A stretch of 64,000 nt of DNA from Mucilaginibacter paludis DSM 18603 (GTDB lineage Bacteria > Bacteroidota > Bacteroidia > Sphingobacteriales > Sphingobacteriaceae): contig NZ_CM001403.1 in the NCBI RefSeq assembly GCF_000166195.2, positions 1,364,001 to 1,428,000 of the forward strand, written 5' to 3'. A program made the position numbers and the translations under genes. The notes beneath the pieces are model-generated. The model saw only the letters and a list, made by a program, of their open reading frames with translations, made no database searches and was not told where the DNA came from. Shown piece by piece: positions 20,105-29,467 of this stretch. Position 1 is the stretch's first letter. Every line of letters begins with the position of its first letter.

Positions 20105-21298
20105 ATGAAAAGAAAATTATTACGCCTGTTGGGCGTGGTTTTGGTATTAGCCAGTTGTACCAAACAGAATGTTAAACAACAAATTCCAGACGAGGCCCTA
20201 AAGGGCGACGCTGCTATTGATGCCAGCGCAGTGCAACAAACCATCCAGGGCTTTGGGGGCGCAAGTATTTTGGCCTGGCAGGCTGATTTAACCAGCGACC
20301 AAAGAACTAAAGCTTTTTCAACCACAAGCGGTATCGGGATGAGCATATTACGTGTTATGGTACCAACCAGCAGCAGTAGTTTTGCAGCGGAGAAACCAAC
20401 TATTGATGCAGCGAAAGGATTTGGAGCAAAGGTAGTGGCAACCGCATGGAACGCACCTGCCAGCATGATGACGGGCAACCATCTTAACACCGCATCGTAC
20501 GGTGCTTTTGCGGCACATATCAGCTCTTATAACACTGCTGTAGGAGGTGTTTACGCGGTAAGCCCTTTTAACGAGCCCAATTATAGTGGTTCCGGATGGA
20601 TGGAAGCAACAGCCACAGAGGTGGCTAATTTTGTGGCAGCACAGGGCAACAATTGCGGTGCACCCATTATGGCACCCGAACCATTTAATATGGATCAAAC
20701 TTTTATCAACACCTACCTTAGTAATGCTACCGCAAAAGCAAACACCAGCTTTGTATGCGGGCACATTTATGGTAAAACACCTTATAATTTAGGTAGTATA
20801 GGCAAATCGGTATGGATGACAGAACACTATACCAATTCATCTATCAGCGGAGACGATTGGGGCAACGCCATGACAGCGGCTAAGGAAATTCACGATTGCA
20901 TGAACTCCGGCTGGGCCGCCTACGTTTGGTGGTATATCCGCAGGAGCTATGGCCCCATCAACGAAAGTAGTGCCATCACTAAATTGGGCTATGTTATGGC
21001 TCAATATGCACGTTATGTACGCCCGGGTTACAGCAAGATATCTTGTACATCTAACCCGACAAGCGGCGTGTACGTAACAGCCTATAAAAGCGGTACCAAA
21101 CTTGTTATTGTTATCGTAAATCAAAATGCGGCAACTACATATCAAAGTTTCACTTTGAGCGGCATCACGGTTAGCGGGTTTAATCGCTATTATACCAACA
21201 GCACCTCAAACCTGGCTTCAAACTCATTAACTGTTACTGGAAACACCTTCGGAATTAATCTGACTGGCTCCAGTGTAACCACTTTGGTATCTAACTAA
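20105..21298 (+). CDS. GH30 subfamily 8-like glucuronoxylanase, lipoprotein
   Basis: A 397-aa GH30 enzyme with a lipoprotein signal (lipobox LASC, Cys18). The barrel (about 35-300) carries acid/base E157 in PFNEPNY and nucleophile E240 in VWMTEHY; a beta-sandwich follows, as in GH30 xylanases. The loop YVWWYIRRSYGP (273-284) holds the Arg pair that, in characterised GH30_8 glucuronoxylanases, binds the glucuronic acid carboxylate and makes cleavage depend on that side group. I infer the same specificity here. The lipid anchor suggests outer-membrane attachment. It is first of a tandem pair with the next gene (56-base gap holding a hairpin). Confidence 0.9.
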   Translation: MKRKLLRLLGVVLVLASCTKQNVKQQIPDEALKGDAAIDASAVQQTIQGFGGASILAWQADLTSDQRTKAFSTTSGIGMSILRVMVPTSSSSFAAEKPTIDAAKGFGAKVVATAWNAPASMMTGNHLNTASYGAFAAHISSYNTAVGGVYAVSPFNEPNYSGSGWMEATATEVANFVAAQGNNCGAPIMAPEPFNMDQTFINTYLSNATAKANTSFVCGHIYGKTPYNLGSIGKSVWMTEHYTNSSISGDDWGNAMTAAKEIHDCMNSGWAAYVWWYIRRSYGPINESSAITKLGYVMAQYARYVRPGYSKISCTSNPTSGVYVTAYKSGTKLVIVIVNQNAATTYQSFTLSGITVSGFNRYYTNSTSNLASNSLTVTGNTFGINLTGSSVTTLVSN

Positions 21299-21301
21299 AA
21301 T

Positions 21302-21334
21302 ATAGGTCCCCCCGCTCTTCACGGAGGGACCTAT
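21302..21334 (+). promoter_or_regulatory. Intercistronic hairpin between the GH30 genes
   Basis: Arms 21302-21313 and 21323-21334 form a 12-bp stem with one mismatch and a 9-base loop. No T run follows, so it is more likely an RNA-processing or stability element than a full terminator. It could set unequal expression of the two paralogues. Confidence 0.6.
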
Positions 21335-21354
21335 TAAACTTAAAACTACCTTCT

Positions 21355-22554
21355 ATGAAAAAAAATTTATTAGGCTTGCTTGGGCTTTTAGCCATCATGG
21401 GCAGTTGCAGCAAAAACAGTATCCAGCAAAAGGCCTCACAAGAGGAAACTTTGAAAGGAACAGCAGTGATTGATGGAGGCACACTCTATCAGGCAATCGA
21501 CGGAATAGGATTCTCCAGTGCGTGGTGCGGACAGCTAAGCACAGCAAAAAACAATGCCCTTTATGGGACACTGGGCATGTCGTTGCTACGTGTGCGGATT
21601 GACCAAAACAGCGCCAACTGGGCAGATGAAACTGCAAACTCGGCCGCAGCCCATGCCGCAGGTGTTAAGGTTTTAGGCTCTGAATGGTCGCCCCCGGTGG
21701 CCTGGACCAGTAATGGCCAAAGCACAGGTGGCTACCTGCTTCCCCAATATTATGCTAATTACGCATCTTATCTCAACCAGGCAGCAACCAACATTGGGTT
21801 AGACTTCGTTTCTTTTCAAAATGAACCAGATATCAGCGGCGCCGTATTATGGACTCCAGCCCAGATCCTGACTTTTGTTAAAAACAACTCGGCAACTATC
21901 GGGAAGCCTATCGTTATGCCTGAATCCTTTCACTTTGATGATGCCTATTCAGATCCGGTTTTGAATGATGCCGACGCCGTAAATAAAGTAACGTATGTAG
22001 GCGGCCATATTTACGGATCGGGGCTTAATGTTCATCAAAATGCTATTAACAAAGGGAAACATGTTTGGATGACCGAGTATTATATTAACGGGCAAACTGA
22101 TATTACCGCCTGCATGACGATTGCTAAAAATATCAGCGACTGTATGAACAACCAAATGAGTACCTATTTTTGGTGGTGGGTAAATGATAACGATACCAAT
22201 GTAAACCTGGTAACCAATAGCGGCACTATCTTTAAAAACGGTTACACCATTGGCCAGTTTGCAAAATGGGTACGTCCGGGCAAAGTACGTATAGCTGCAA
22301 CCTATAACCCCAGCTCAGGTGTTTATTTAACAGCCTACAGAAACGGCGGAATTGTACTTGTGGCGGTTAATACCAGTACGTCTGCGGTTTCGCAATCATT
22401 CACCCTACAAAATATTACCGGCTTAAGTTCATTCAATGTAACTCAAACCTCAAGCTCGCAAAACATGGCTAATTTAGCCAGCGTAGCTGTTACCGGCAAT
22501 GCTTTTACGTATACACTGCCAGCGCAAAGCGTGACAACTTTTCACCAGTATTAA
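21355..22554 (+). CDS. GH30 xylanase paralogue lacking the Arg clamp, lipoprotein
   Basis: A 399-aa GH30 lipoprotein (lipobox MGSC, Cys18) clearly related to the preceding gene. Acid/base E157 (SFQNEPDI) and nucleophile E241 (VWMTEYY) are conserved. At the loop where the first copy has WWYIRRSYGP this one reads WWWVNDNDTN (about 273-282), so the glucuronic-acid-binding Arg pair is absent. Known GH30_8 enzymes without that Arg cut xylan without needing the side group. The pair therefore looks like a split between glucuronate-dependent and independent backbone cutting; that functional split is inference. A strong terminator follows at 22608. Confidence 0.88.
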   Translation: MKKNLLGLLGLLAIMGSCSKNSIQQKASQEETLKGTAVIDGGTLYQAIDGIGFSSAWCGQLSTAKNNALYGTLGMSLLRVRIDQNSANWADETANSAAAHAAGVKVLGSEWSPPVAWTSNGQSTGGYLLPQYYANYASYLNQAATNIGLDFVSFQNEPDISGAVLWTPAQILTFVKNNSATIGKPIVMPESFHFDDAYSDPVLNDADAVNKVTYVGGHIYGSGLNVHQNAINKGKHVWMTEYYINGQTDITACMTIAKNISDCMNNQMSTYFWWWVNDNDTNVNLVTNSGTIFKNGYTIGQFAKWVRPGKVRIAATYNPSSGVYLTAYRNGGIVLVAVNTSTSAVSQSFTLQNITGLSSFNVTQTSSSQNMANLASVAVTGNAFTYTLPAQSVTTFHQY

Positions 22555-22607
22555 GTTAAATTCTTAATCAACCCGTCGTATCAAACGACTACTACAAACC
22601 CCGGGGG

Positions 22608-22640
22608 ATAAACGCAATACTTTTGCCCCGGGGTATTTTG
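22608..22640 (+). terminator. Terminator after the GH30 pair
   Basis: A perfect 9-bp stem accccgggg (22608-22616) with ccccggggt (22626-22634) is followed by attttgtt. It ends the GH30 transcript. Confidence 0.85.
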
Positions 22641-23088
22641 TTATCCCTCTTAATGCCGGCTGCTTTTTAATAGATTAAAGGCCAAGGCTGTAACCTTGTT
22701 TTTGGGTCTATTGGGCAAGGTATGATAAATTTCACCATGACAAATGATCATTTTTATAGTACAAATGTTAAATTAATCATCAAATCGGTTGATGTGTTAC
22801 AGGCAAAGCTTCTTCGTAACCGGCTATCAGCAAAGTACTCCCCCTCTTCCCTACCTGGTGTAAACACCTAAAAAACAATCAGATAAAACATATCGACAGC
22901 TATATTTTGTTTTTGTTGCTTATAAACCTGTCGTTAAATCAGGCTTTTCAATGCTAAACTTGGGTGAGAAAGGGGGAATAGTATTGTTTATATGTAATTT
23001 GATAAAGACCGTAAAACGTTACTATATTTACAATCGGTTGCATTAATAAAACGCTGGCCGCCCCGACACAAAACCAATTACTATCCTT
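22641..23088 (+). promoter_or_regulatory. Upstream region of the GH67 operon with two candidate operators
   Basis: No gene is seen in this 450-base stretch. It holds the 12-mer aaatcggttgat at 22782-22793 and the 16-mer caatcggttgcattaa at 23031-23046, both exact matches to sites between the HTCS and GH115 genes. The second site lies 43 bases before the GH67 start, directly after an AT-rich tatattta string, a position where a bound repressor could block the promoter. Confidence 0.55.
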
Positions 23089-25251
23089 ATGAGACAACGT
23101 TTAATCACATTAGTCGCATTATTAATGATTTGGCTTAGCCAGCCGTGTCACGGCGAAAACGGCTATAACCTTTGGCTAAGATATAAACCAGTAAACAGCA
23201 CCAGTTTAAAAACAGAATACCGTAGCTATCTTAATCAAATCTATTTTCCCTCAGAGTCCGATCGCTTAAAAGCTGCGTTGGATGAGCTTAACTTAGGCCT
23301 TAATGGATTGATTGGCATAAAACCCCAATTACTTGTGCGCGCCCAAGGCAGCTCCGTAATAGCAACAAGCAACAAAATAGGCGCGCTTAAAAAATGGGTA
23401 CCCGACAGTGTGTTGAAAAAAATCGGGAACGATGGATTTGTCATCAAAACGATTAATCAGGCTGGCCGCAACGTTCTGCTTGTTACAGCTAACTCCGATC
23501 TGGGTATTTTGTACGGTACCTTTTATTTGCTAAAATTAATGCAAACAGGTAAAACACTTTCCGGTTTAGACGTTGTTGAGTACCCGAGAACAATGGTTCG
23601 CGTTTTGGACCACTGGGATAATCCCAACCGGACGGTAGAGCGCGGCTATGCGGGCTTTTCCATCTGGAACTGGCATAAACTACCCGGCTATATCGATTCG
23701 CGTTATATAGATTATGCACGCGCCAACGCTTCCGTGGGGATTAACGGTTCTGTTTTGAATAATGTGAACGCGAGTATCCAAATGCTTACGCCTGCCTACC
23801 TGGTTAAAATTAAAGCACTCGCCGATGCCTTTCGCCCTTACGGGATCAGGGTTTACCTGTCTGTTAAATTTGATAGCCCAATTGAACTTGGTGGCTTAAA
23901 AACGGCCGACCCGCTCGATCCTGAAGTTATTAAATGGTGGAAGATAAAAACCGATGAAATATACAGCTACATCCCCGATTTCGGAGGCTTCCTGGTTAAA
24001 GCCAATTCGGAGGGTCAGCCTGGGCCGCAAACCTATGGCCGCAGCCATGCCGATGGCGCCAATATGCTGGGTAACGCACTGGCGCCACACCATGGTATTG
24101 TAATGTGGCGCGCATTTGTTTATGACGACAAGGTTCCGGATGACCGAGCCAAACAGGCATATAATGAATTTAAACCATTAGACGGGCAGTTTAACGCCAA
24201 CGTTATTATCCAGGTAAAAAGTGGCCCTATTGATTTCCAGCCCCGGGAGGCTTTCCATCCTCTATTTGGCGCGCTGCCTAACACATCGGTGATGCTGGAG
24301 TTGCAGCTTACGCAAGAATACCTGGGCTTTTCAACACACCTGGTTTACGAAGCTCCGCTATTTAAAGAATGTATGGATGCCGACACGTACCGCCAGGGAA
24401 AAAACAGTACCGTAGCCCGGATATTAGAAGGAGTATACAATCCCAAACTGATAACAGGGATGGCCGGTGTGGCCAACATCGGGACGGATGTGAACTGGTG
24501 CGGGCACCCTTTTGCCCAAGCCAACTGGTATGCCTTTGGCAGGCTCGCCTGGAATCCGCAGGCAAGTGCGGCGGCTATTGCTGATGATTGGTTGCGCATG
24601 ACATTTAGCAGCGAAAAAGTATTTATAGACCCCATGAAGCGGGAGATGTTACAATCGCGGGAAAATACCGTGAACTACATGACACCACTCGGCTTACACC
24701 ACATCATGGGTGCGAGCGGCCACTACGGCCCCGGCCCCTGGACCGACAATATGGGGCGGGCGGATTGGACAGCCGTTTATTACCATAAAGCAGATACCGC
24801 TGGTATCGGTTTTGACCGTACAAAAAGCGGTAGCAATGCCCTTGGCCAATATTCGCCAGAGGTGCAGGCCTATTTTGGCAACCTGAACACTTGCCCGGAT
24901 GAATACCTGTTGTGGTTTCATCACCTCAGCTGGCAATACAAAATGCGATCGGGAAAAACCCTTTGGGAAGAAATGGTTCATCACTACTATGCAGGTGCTG
25001 ATTCTGTAAAAAAAATGCAGCAAACATGGAACTCACTCCGTCCTTATGTGGATCAGGAACGTTTCAGTGAAGTACAGCAGTTAATGGCTGTACAATATGA
25101 AGAAGCCATCAGGTGGCGAAATTCATGTGTACTCTATTTTCAAACCTTTTCCAGGCAGCCGATACCTGTGGGGTATGACAGGCCGGAACATGACCTGGCC
25201 TACTACCGGTCTTTACGTTACCCCAACGTGCCCGGACAAGGAGTTAACTAA
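23089..25251 (+). CDS. GH67 alpha-glucuronidase
   Basis: A 720-aa inverting enzyme that releases 4-O-methyl-glucuronic acid from the terminal, non-reducing xylose of short xylo-oligosaccharides. It has a signal peptide (1-22). E308 in ANSEGQPGP matches the catalytic acid, and D382 (GPIDFQPREAF) with E410 (ELQLTQEYLG) match the catalytic base pair of the Cellvibrio japonicus enzyme. Length and domain order (N-terminal alpha/beta, barrel, helical C-terminus) are typical. Many GH67 enzymes are cytoplasmic; this one has an export signal, so it should act in the periplasm. It is first in an operon with GH43 (24-base gap) and the esterase (16-base gap). Confidence 0.95.
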   Translation: MRQRLITLVALLMIWLSQPCHGENGYNLWLRYKPVNSTSLKTEYRSYLNQIYFPSESDRLKAALDELNLGLNGLIGIKPQLLVRAQGSSVIATSNKIGALKKWVPDSVLKKIGNDGFVIKTINQAGRNVLLVTANSDLGILYGTFYLLKLMQTGKTLSGLDVVEYPRTMVRVLDHWDNPNRTVERGYAGFSIWNWHKLPGYIDSRYIDYARANASVGINGSVLNNVNASIQMLTPAYLVKIKALADAFRPYGIRVYLSVKFDSPIELGGLKTADPLDPEVIKWWKIKTDEIYSYIPDFGGFLVKANSEGQPGPQTYGRSHADGANMLGNALAPHHGIVMWRAFVYDDKVPDDRAKQAYNEFKPLDGQFNANVIIQVKSGPIDFQPREAFHPLFGALPNTSVMLELQLTQEYLGFSTHLVYEAPLFKECMDADTYRQGKNSTVARILEGVYNPKLITGMAGVANIGTDVNWCGHPFAQANWYAFGRLAWNPQASAAAIADDWLRMTFSSEKVFIDPMKREMLQSRENTVNYMTPLGLHHIMGASGHYGPGPWTDNMGRADWTAVYYHKADTAGIGFDRTKSGSNALGQYSPEVQAYFGNLNTCPDEYLLWFHHLSWQYKMRSGKTLWEEMVHHYYAGADSVKKMQQTWNSLRPYVDQERFSEVQQLMAVQYEEAIRWRNSCVLYFQTFSRQPIPVGYDRPEHDLAYYRSLRYPNVPGQGVN

Positions 25252-25275
25252 TTTGATAAAACAAAAATTAATATC

Positions 25276-26361
25276 ATGATGAAAAGAAAGTTTAAAACAG
25301 GGCGGTTAATGCTTATTGTACCGCTGCTTTGCCAGGCCGTAAATGTATTCTCTCAGGCTCCTAAACAGTATTTGTCGCAACCGCTGATCAAATCGATCTA
25401 CACGGCAGACCCCTCAGTTCATGTATTCAATGGAAAAATCTACATCTACCCTTCACATGATATCAACGCGGGCATACCAGAAAATGACAACGGCGACCAT
25501 TTTGCAATGAGAGATTACCATATCCTCTCCATGAACAGTATCGATGGCCCCGTTACCGACCACGGCGTAGCCCTTGACATTAAAGACATCCCCTGGGCAG
25601 GCAGGCAGCTATGGGCGCCAGACTGCGCTTATAATAACGGGACGTATTTTCTTTACTTTCCTGTAAAAGACAAAAAAGATGTGTTTCATATCGGAGTTGC
25701 AACCTCCAAAAGCCCCGTGGGACCTTTCAAGGCAGAACCGCAACCCATCAAAGGCAGTTTCAGCATTGATCCTGCCGTGTTCACCGATACCGACGGGCAA
25801 TCTTATATGTATTTCGGCGGGATCTGGGGAGGCCAGCTGCAACGCTGGGCGGGTGGAAAATATAATCCAAACGGTTCCAAAACAGACCTGCAAAAAGATA
25901 ATCAGCCAGCGCTGAATTGCAAGGTTGTTAAACTGAAAGCAAACATGAAGGAATTTGACGGCCCAGTTCAGGATGTTATCATACTGGATGCTGCCGGGAA
26001 ACCGCTGCTCGGTAAAGATCATAACCGTCGCTTTTTCGAAGGCTCGTGGATGCACAAGTACAACGGGAAGTATTATTTCACCTATTCTACCGGGGATACC
26101 CATTTACTGGCTTACGCCATCGGCGATCGCCCTTACGGCCCCTTCCATTACAAAGGCATCTTCCTGAAACCGGTTCAGGGCTGGACTACTCACCATTCCA
26201 TCGTAGAGTTTAAGGGCAAGTGGTATTTGTTTTATCATGATACGCAACTTTCGGGCAAAACGCATTTAAGAAACGTTAAGGTTACCCCTCTATACCACCA
26301 GCCTGATGGCAGCATAGCCATGATCGATCCTTTTAAACCGACTACCACAGTAAAAAAATAA
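25276..26361 (+). CDS. GH43 beta-xylosidase / arabinofuranosidase
   Basis: A 361-aa five-bladed propeller hydrolase with a signal peptide (to about residue 27, VFSQA). The family triad is visible: base D45 (YTADPSV), pKa modulator D165 (SIDPAVF) and acid E255 (FFEGSWM). WAPDCAY (113-119) and SPVGPF are further GH43 signatures. The sequence looks most like subfamily 1, which trims xylo-oligosaccharides from the non-reducing end; arabinofuranosidase activity cannot be excluded. An ATG at 25279 is an equally possible start. It lies between GH67 and the esterase in one operon, fitting release of xylose after removal of glucuronate. Confidence 0.92.
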   Translation: MMKRKFKTGRLMLIVPLLCQAVNVFSQAPKQYLSQPLIKSIYTADPSVHVFNGKIYIYPSHDINAGIPENDNGDHFAMRDYHILSMNSIDGPVTDHGVALDIKDIPWAGRQLWAPDCAYNNGTYFLYFPVKDKKDVFHIGVATSKSPVGPFKAEPQPIKGSFSIDPAVFTDTDGQSYMYFGGIWGGQLQRWAGGKYNPNGSKTDLQKDNQPALNCKVVKLKANMKEFDGPVQDVIILDAAGKPLLGKDHNRRFFEGSWMHKYNGKYYFTYSTGDTHLLAYAIGDRPYGPFHYKGIFLKPVQGWTTHHSIVEFKGKWYLFYHDTQLSGKTHLRNVKVTPLYHQPDGSIAMIDPFKPTTTVKK

Positions 26362-26377
26362 TTAGTGTAGTATAACA

Positions 26378-28336
26378 ATGAACAAGCTACGCCTCGCCTA
26401 CTTTATTTTAATCTTTACCATTTTTTACGCGATACCGGTAAAAGCCCAAGTACGATTGCCACAACTGATTAGTGACGGCATGGTTCTGCAACGTGATACC
26501 AAACTTAAAATATGGGGTTGGGCATCGCCAGGTGAGTCAATTACCATAAAATTTAACAACCGCAGGCTAAGTACTAAAACAAGTAGTGCAGGCCAATGGC
26601 AAGTTACGCTGCCCGAAACCAAAGCCGGTGGCCCATACCAAATGGAAATCATCGGCAGGAACCGTATTGTTTTAAAAGACATCCTCGTTGGTGATGTATG
26701 GTTTTGCTCCGGGCAATCCAACATGACGATCAAGATGGAGCGGGTTAAAGAGAAATACCCCGAGGAGATAGCTACTGCCAACTTTCCTAATATCCGGTAT
26801 TTCTTTGTTCCAACCCTGGCTGATGTAGACCAGGTTCACCAGGATCTGCCGCCAGGTAGCTGGGTAAGCACAACAAAAGAACATATATTGGATATTGGCG
26901 CTGTCGCCTATTTTTTTTCTAAACAACTTTATGCCAGGTATGGTGTGCCAATCGGCATCATCAATTCGAGCGTAGGTGGTACCCCAATACAAGCATGGAT
27001 TGGCGAAAACGGTATCAAAAACATTAACGACTACGCCAAACGGCTCGAGATGTTTAAAGATACCGCCTTAATGAACCGCATGGTACGGCCTGAAAGGCCC
27101 ATAGGGGCAGCCACACGAACAGCCCTGGCCACGGATAAAGGCCTGGCAGGCGATGTGAAGTGGTATGACCCGGCTTATGAACCCAAAAACTGGCACAAAT
27201 TCTGGCTCCCAGGGTATTGGGCCGACCAGGGTGTTAAGGATTTGAACGGCATAGTTTGGTTTAGGAAAGAAATCAACATTCCGGCCGGGATGGCTGGAAA
27301 ACCCGCCAAACTTTTTCTCGGCCGGATTATCGATGCCGATGAAACTTATGTAAACGGCAAGGAAATTGGCAATATCACTTATCAGTATCCGCCACGGCGA
27401 TATGAAATACCTGCAGGTTTATTAAAAGAGGGAAAAAATGTAATCACAGTGCGCATTACCAATACCTCCGGCAAGGGGGGATTTGTACCGGAGAAGCGAT
27501 ACGAACTTACTGACGGTAAGACAACAATAGACCTGCGTGGCGACTGGCAATACCAGGTAGGACTTGTTTATCCGCCATTCAGAGGGTTCCGGGGCGCGGG
27601 CAACGGTCCTCCATTTTCAGCCCAGAATGAACCAACAGGATTATACAACACTATGATAGCACCAGCGGTCAACTTTGCGGTGAAGGGCTTTATATGGTAC
27701 CAGGGAGAAGCCAATATAGGCACCAGGAACTATGGCGAATTATTGGATACCCTGATTAACAGCTGGCGCTCCGACTGGAAGCAAGGCAACCTGCCTTTTT
27801 TAATTGTACAGCTCCCCAATTATGCGGAAGTTCAATATTCACCGTCAGAAAGTGCATGGGCAGAGATCAGGGAAGCGCAAAGGCAGGCATTAGCACTCCC
27901 GGCAACCGCCATGGCCGTAACTATTGATGTTGGAGAATGGAATGACATCCATCCACTTGATAAAAAAGATGTGGGCGAAAGGCTTGCCCTGGCAGCACAG
28001 AAGTTGGCTTATGGCGACGCTAAAAACACTTCTTCCGGCCCCCTCTTCCGCTCTGCCGAGATCCGGGGCAATCAGATTATTTTAAGCTTCGCTGATATTG
28101 GCGGCGGGTTAGCTTCCAAAGACGGGGAACCACTTAATCAATTTGCCATTTCTGGCTCCGATAAAAGGTTTGTTTGGGCCAAAGCACGGATTGAAGGCGA
28201 TAAGGTTATTGTTTACAGCCCCGAAGTAGATCATCCCCAATATGTAAGGTATGCGTGGGCAGACAATCCGGAAGGCGCCAATCTTTCGAATAAAGAAGGG
28301 CTGCCCGCCTCCCCTTTCCGCACGGATAAACCCTGA
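26378..28336 (+). CDS. Exported SASA-type (SGNH) carbohydrate acetylesterase
   Basis: A 652-aa protein with a signal peptide (1-23) and the sialate-O-acetylesterase-like SGNH fold (SASA, formerly DUF303). Catalytic S114 lies in CSGQSNM, and the Asp/His pair appears in WNDIHPLDK near the C-terminal end. A jelly-roll insert (about 275-400, GDWQYQVG) interrupts the esterase fold, as in CE20-type xylan or xyloglucan acetylesterases of plant-biomass degraders. In this operon, after GH67 and GH43, the likely job is removing O-acetyl groups from xylan fragments. Sialic acid is not expected as the substrate. A terminator follows at 28375. Confidence 0.85.
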   Translation: MNKLRLAYFILIFTIFYAIPVKAQVRLPQLISDGMVLQRDTKLKIWGWASPGESITIKFNNRRLSTKTSSAGQWQVTLPETKAGGPYQMEIIGRNRIVLKDILVGDVWFCSGQSNMTIKMERVKEKYPEEIATANFPNIRYFFVPTLADVDQVHQDLPPGSWVSTTKEHILDIGAVAYFFSKQLYARYGVPIGIINSSVGGTPIQAWIGENGIKNINDYAKRLEMFKDTALMNRMVRPERPIGAATRTALATDKGLAGDVKWYDPAYEPKNWHKFWLPGYWADQGVKDLNGIVWFRKEINIPAGMAGKPAKLFLGRIIDADETYVNGKEIGNITYQYPPRRYEIPAGLLKEGKNVITVRITNTSGKGGFVPEKRYELTDGKTTIDLRGDWQYQVGLVYPPFRGFRGAGNGPPFSAQNEPTGLYNTMIAPAVNFAVKGFIWYQGEANIGTRNYGELLDTLINSWRSDWKQGNLPFLIVQLPNYAEVQYSPSESAWAEIREAQRQALALPATAMAVTIDVGEWNDIHPLDKKDVGERLALAAQKLAYGDAKNTSSGPLFRSAEIRGNQIILSFADIGGGLASKDGEPLNQFAISGSDKRFVWAKARIEGDKVIVYSPEVDHPQYVRYAWADNPEGANLSNKEGLPASPFRTDKP

Positions 28337-28374
28337 TTAGATACATAAAATAAGCCGATAGCTGTATGGGGAAT

Positions 28375-28405
28375 AAAAAAGGACAGTTCAACGCTGTCCT
28401 TTTTT
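28375..28405 (+). terminator. Terminator of the GH67-GH43-esterase operon
   Basis: A 12-bp stem aaaaaaggacag (28375-28386) with ctgtcctttttt (28394-28405) and a 7-base loop, ending in a T run. It may work in both directions. Confidence 0.9.
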
Positions 28406-28510
28406 ATTGAAGCAAGTACTTCATGCAGTTTAAGTTCATGATAGCGAAACTACCCCTCTTTGGCAATCCGGAACGAGGAAGTAACCAACACTATTAAGTT
28501 AAGGGATTTT

Positions 28511-28575
28511 GCACGCAAAGACGCCAAGGCGCAAGTTTTTATGTAGCGTTTCTTAGCATCTTTGCGTTACTCTTT
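28511..28575. repeat. Dispersed repeat of the cgcaaagacgc type, copy 1
   Basis: Contains acgcaaagacgccaaggcgc and, after a spacer, a loosely inverted counterpart (tagcatctttgcgtta). A related copy is at 59748-59812. It is non-coding. Confidence 0.55.
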
Positions 28576-28808
28576 TATAATTCATTGCAAAAGCAATCAA
28601 ATTCTTAACTTAATCACATAGGAAGAAAGACATCCTAAATAAGCAACCGGGTGCCCGAAAAAAAAGGGATGACGTTCAAAAAGCATCTTAACTATGTCGT
28701 TGGGAATTTAAAACCGTCGGTCTCTGAAAGGTATTAGGTTGACAGCTTTCGCGCGCAAAAAAGCGCATAATTATAAGTAATGGACCAGGCCAACTGGAAA
28801 AAAACTGG

Positions 28809-28918
28809 GATGACATTTGAACCTTATAGATTACCAAGCGCAGATAGGAAAGCGGGCAAAGGCCCCGACTGCACGCCGGGCCGGGTTAGGCCTCGCGGGC
28901 GGAAGGATCGGGCAGTCT
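28809..28918 (+). repeat. Dispersed repeat A, copy 1
   Basis: About 110 bases from gatgacattt to ggcagtct are closely matched by the reverse complement of 54881-54988. Shared blocks include cttatagatta, gcagatagg, actgcacgccgggccgggtt and ggaaggatcgggcagtc. A palindrome follows at 28930-28957 (gttctttttgt paired with acaaaaagaac). No gene is supported here. Confidence 0.75.
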
Positions 28919-29033
28919 TGACTTTTTTGGTTCTTTTTGTGTCAAGACAAAAAGAACAAAGCCCTTCCCGCGGCGTTTGAGCGGGCCGATGTTGTAAATT
29001 AAGGATACTGATTATCTTAGCAAACATAGCACA

Positions 29034-29120
29034 TTGATAATCAGTGCACCTAATATGATGCATACTTACCGCTTTTAGAAGATCCCTCCTCCCGTCGGGA
29101 TGACATGATGGAGAGAAATT
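29034..29120 (+). repeat. Dispersed repeat B, copy 1
   Basis: Nearly identical, as reverse complement, to 61684-61776 (shared string tgatgcatacttaccgcttt), with a more diverged copy at 54600-54690. It contains the ccctcctcccgtcgggatga block often seen in Bacteroidota intergenic repeats. Confidence 0.75.
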
Positions 29121-29467
29121 CAGCATAGACAATCAACAACTTAATAGCATCTCATTATAAGGGACGAAGCAATCTCACGGAGACATGCTCGCTCTGTATT
29201 GTTAACGAGTATTAATCTGCGTCAATTTTTATTAGTATTAACGAGCACCCTTCTGTCGGTTACCTTCCCTGCTCACAACGGCACTTTCTTTTACATTGGT
29301 TATCAATAACTTAATAAGACATCATTATAACCCGGCAAGTATACAATATATACCCACACCGATTGTCAATGGTTTTTTTGCGTTAATAATCAGTATTGTA
29401 ATTCACAAAGTCGCCCCCCCGGTCTGTTACTTAAAATAGTACTCCGTTATATCCTCCCAGATACAGT
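29121..29467. other. Non-coding tail of the 1.1-kb repeat-rich gap
   Basis: I see no gene. A fragment ggacgaagcaatctc (29162-29176) resembles part of the hairpin repeat at 42757-42860. The rest is AT-rich. Confidence 0.5.

Noticed and set aside
28780..29132. Short open frames on both strands in the 28.8-29.1 kb gap
   Set aside because: They run through dispersed repeats A and B that recur at 54.6-55.0 and 61.7 kb; no signal peptide, domain or start context supports them.
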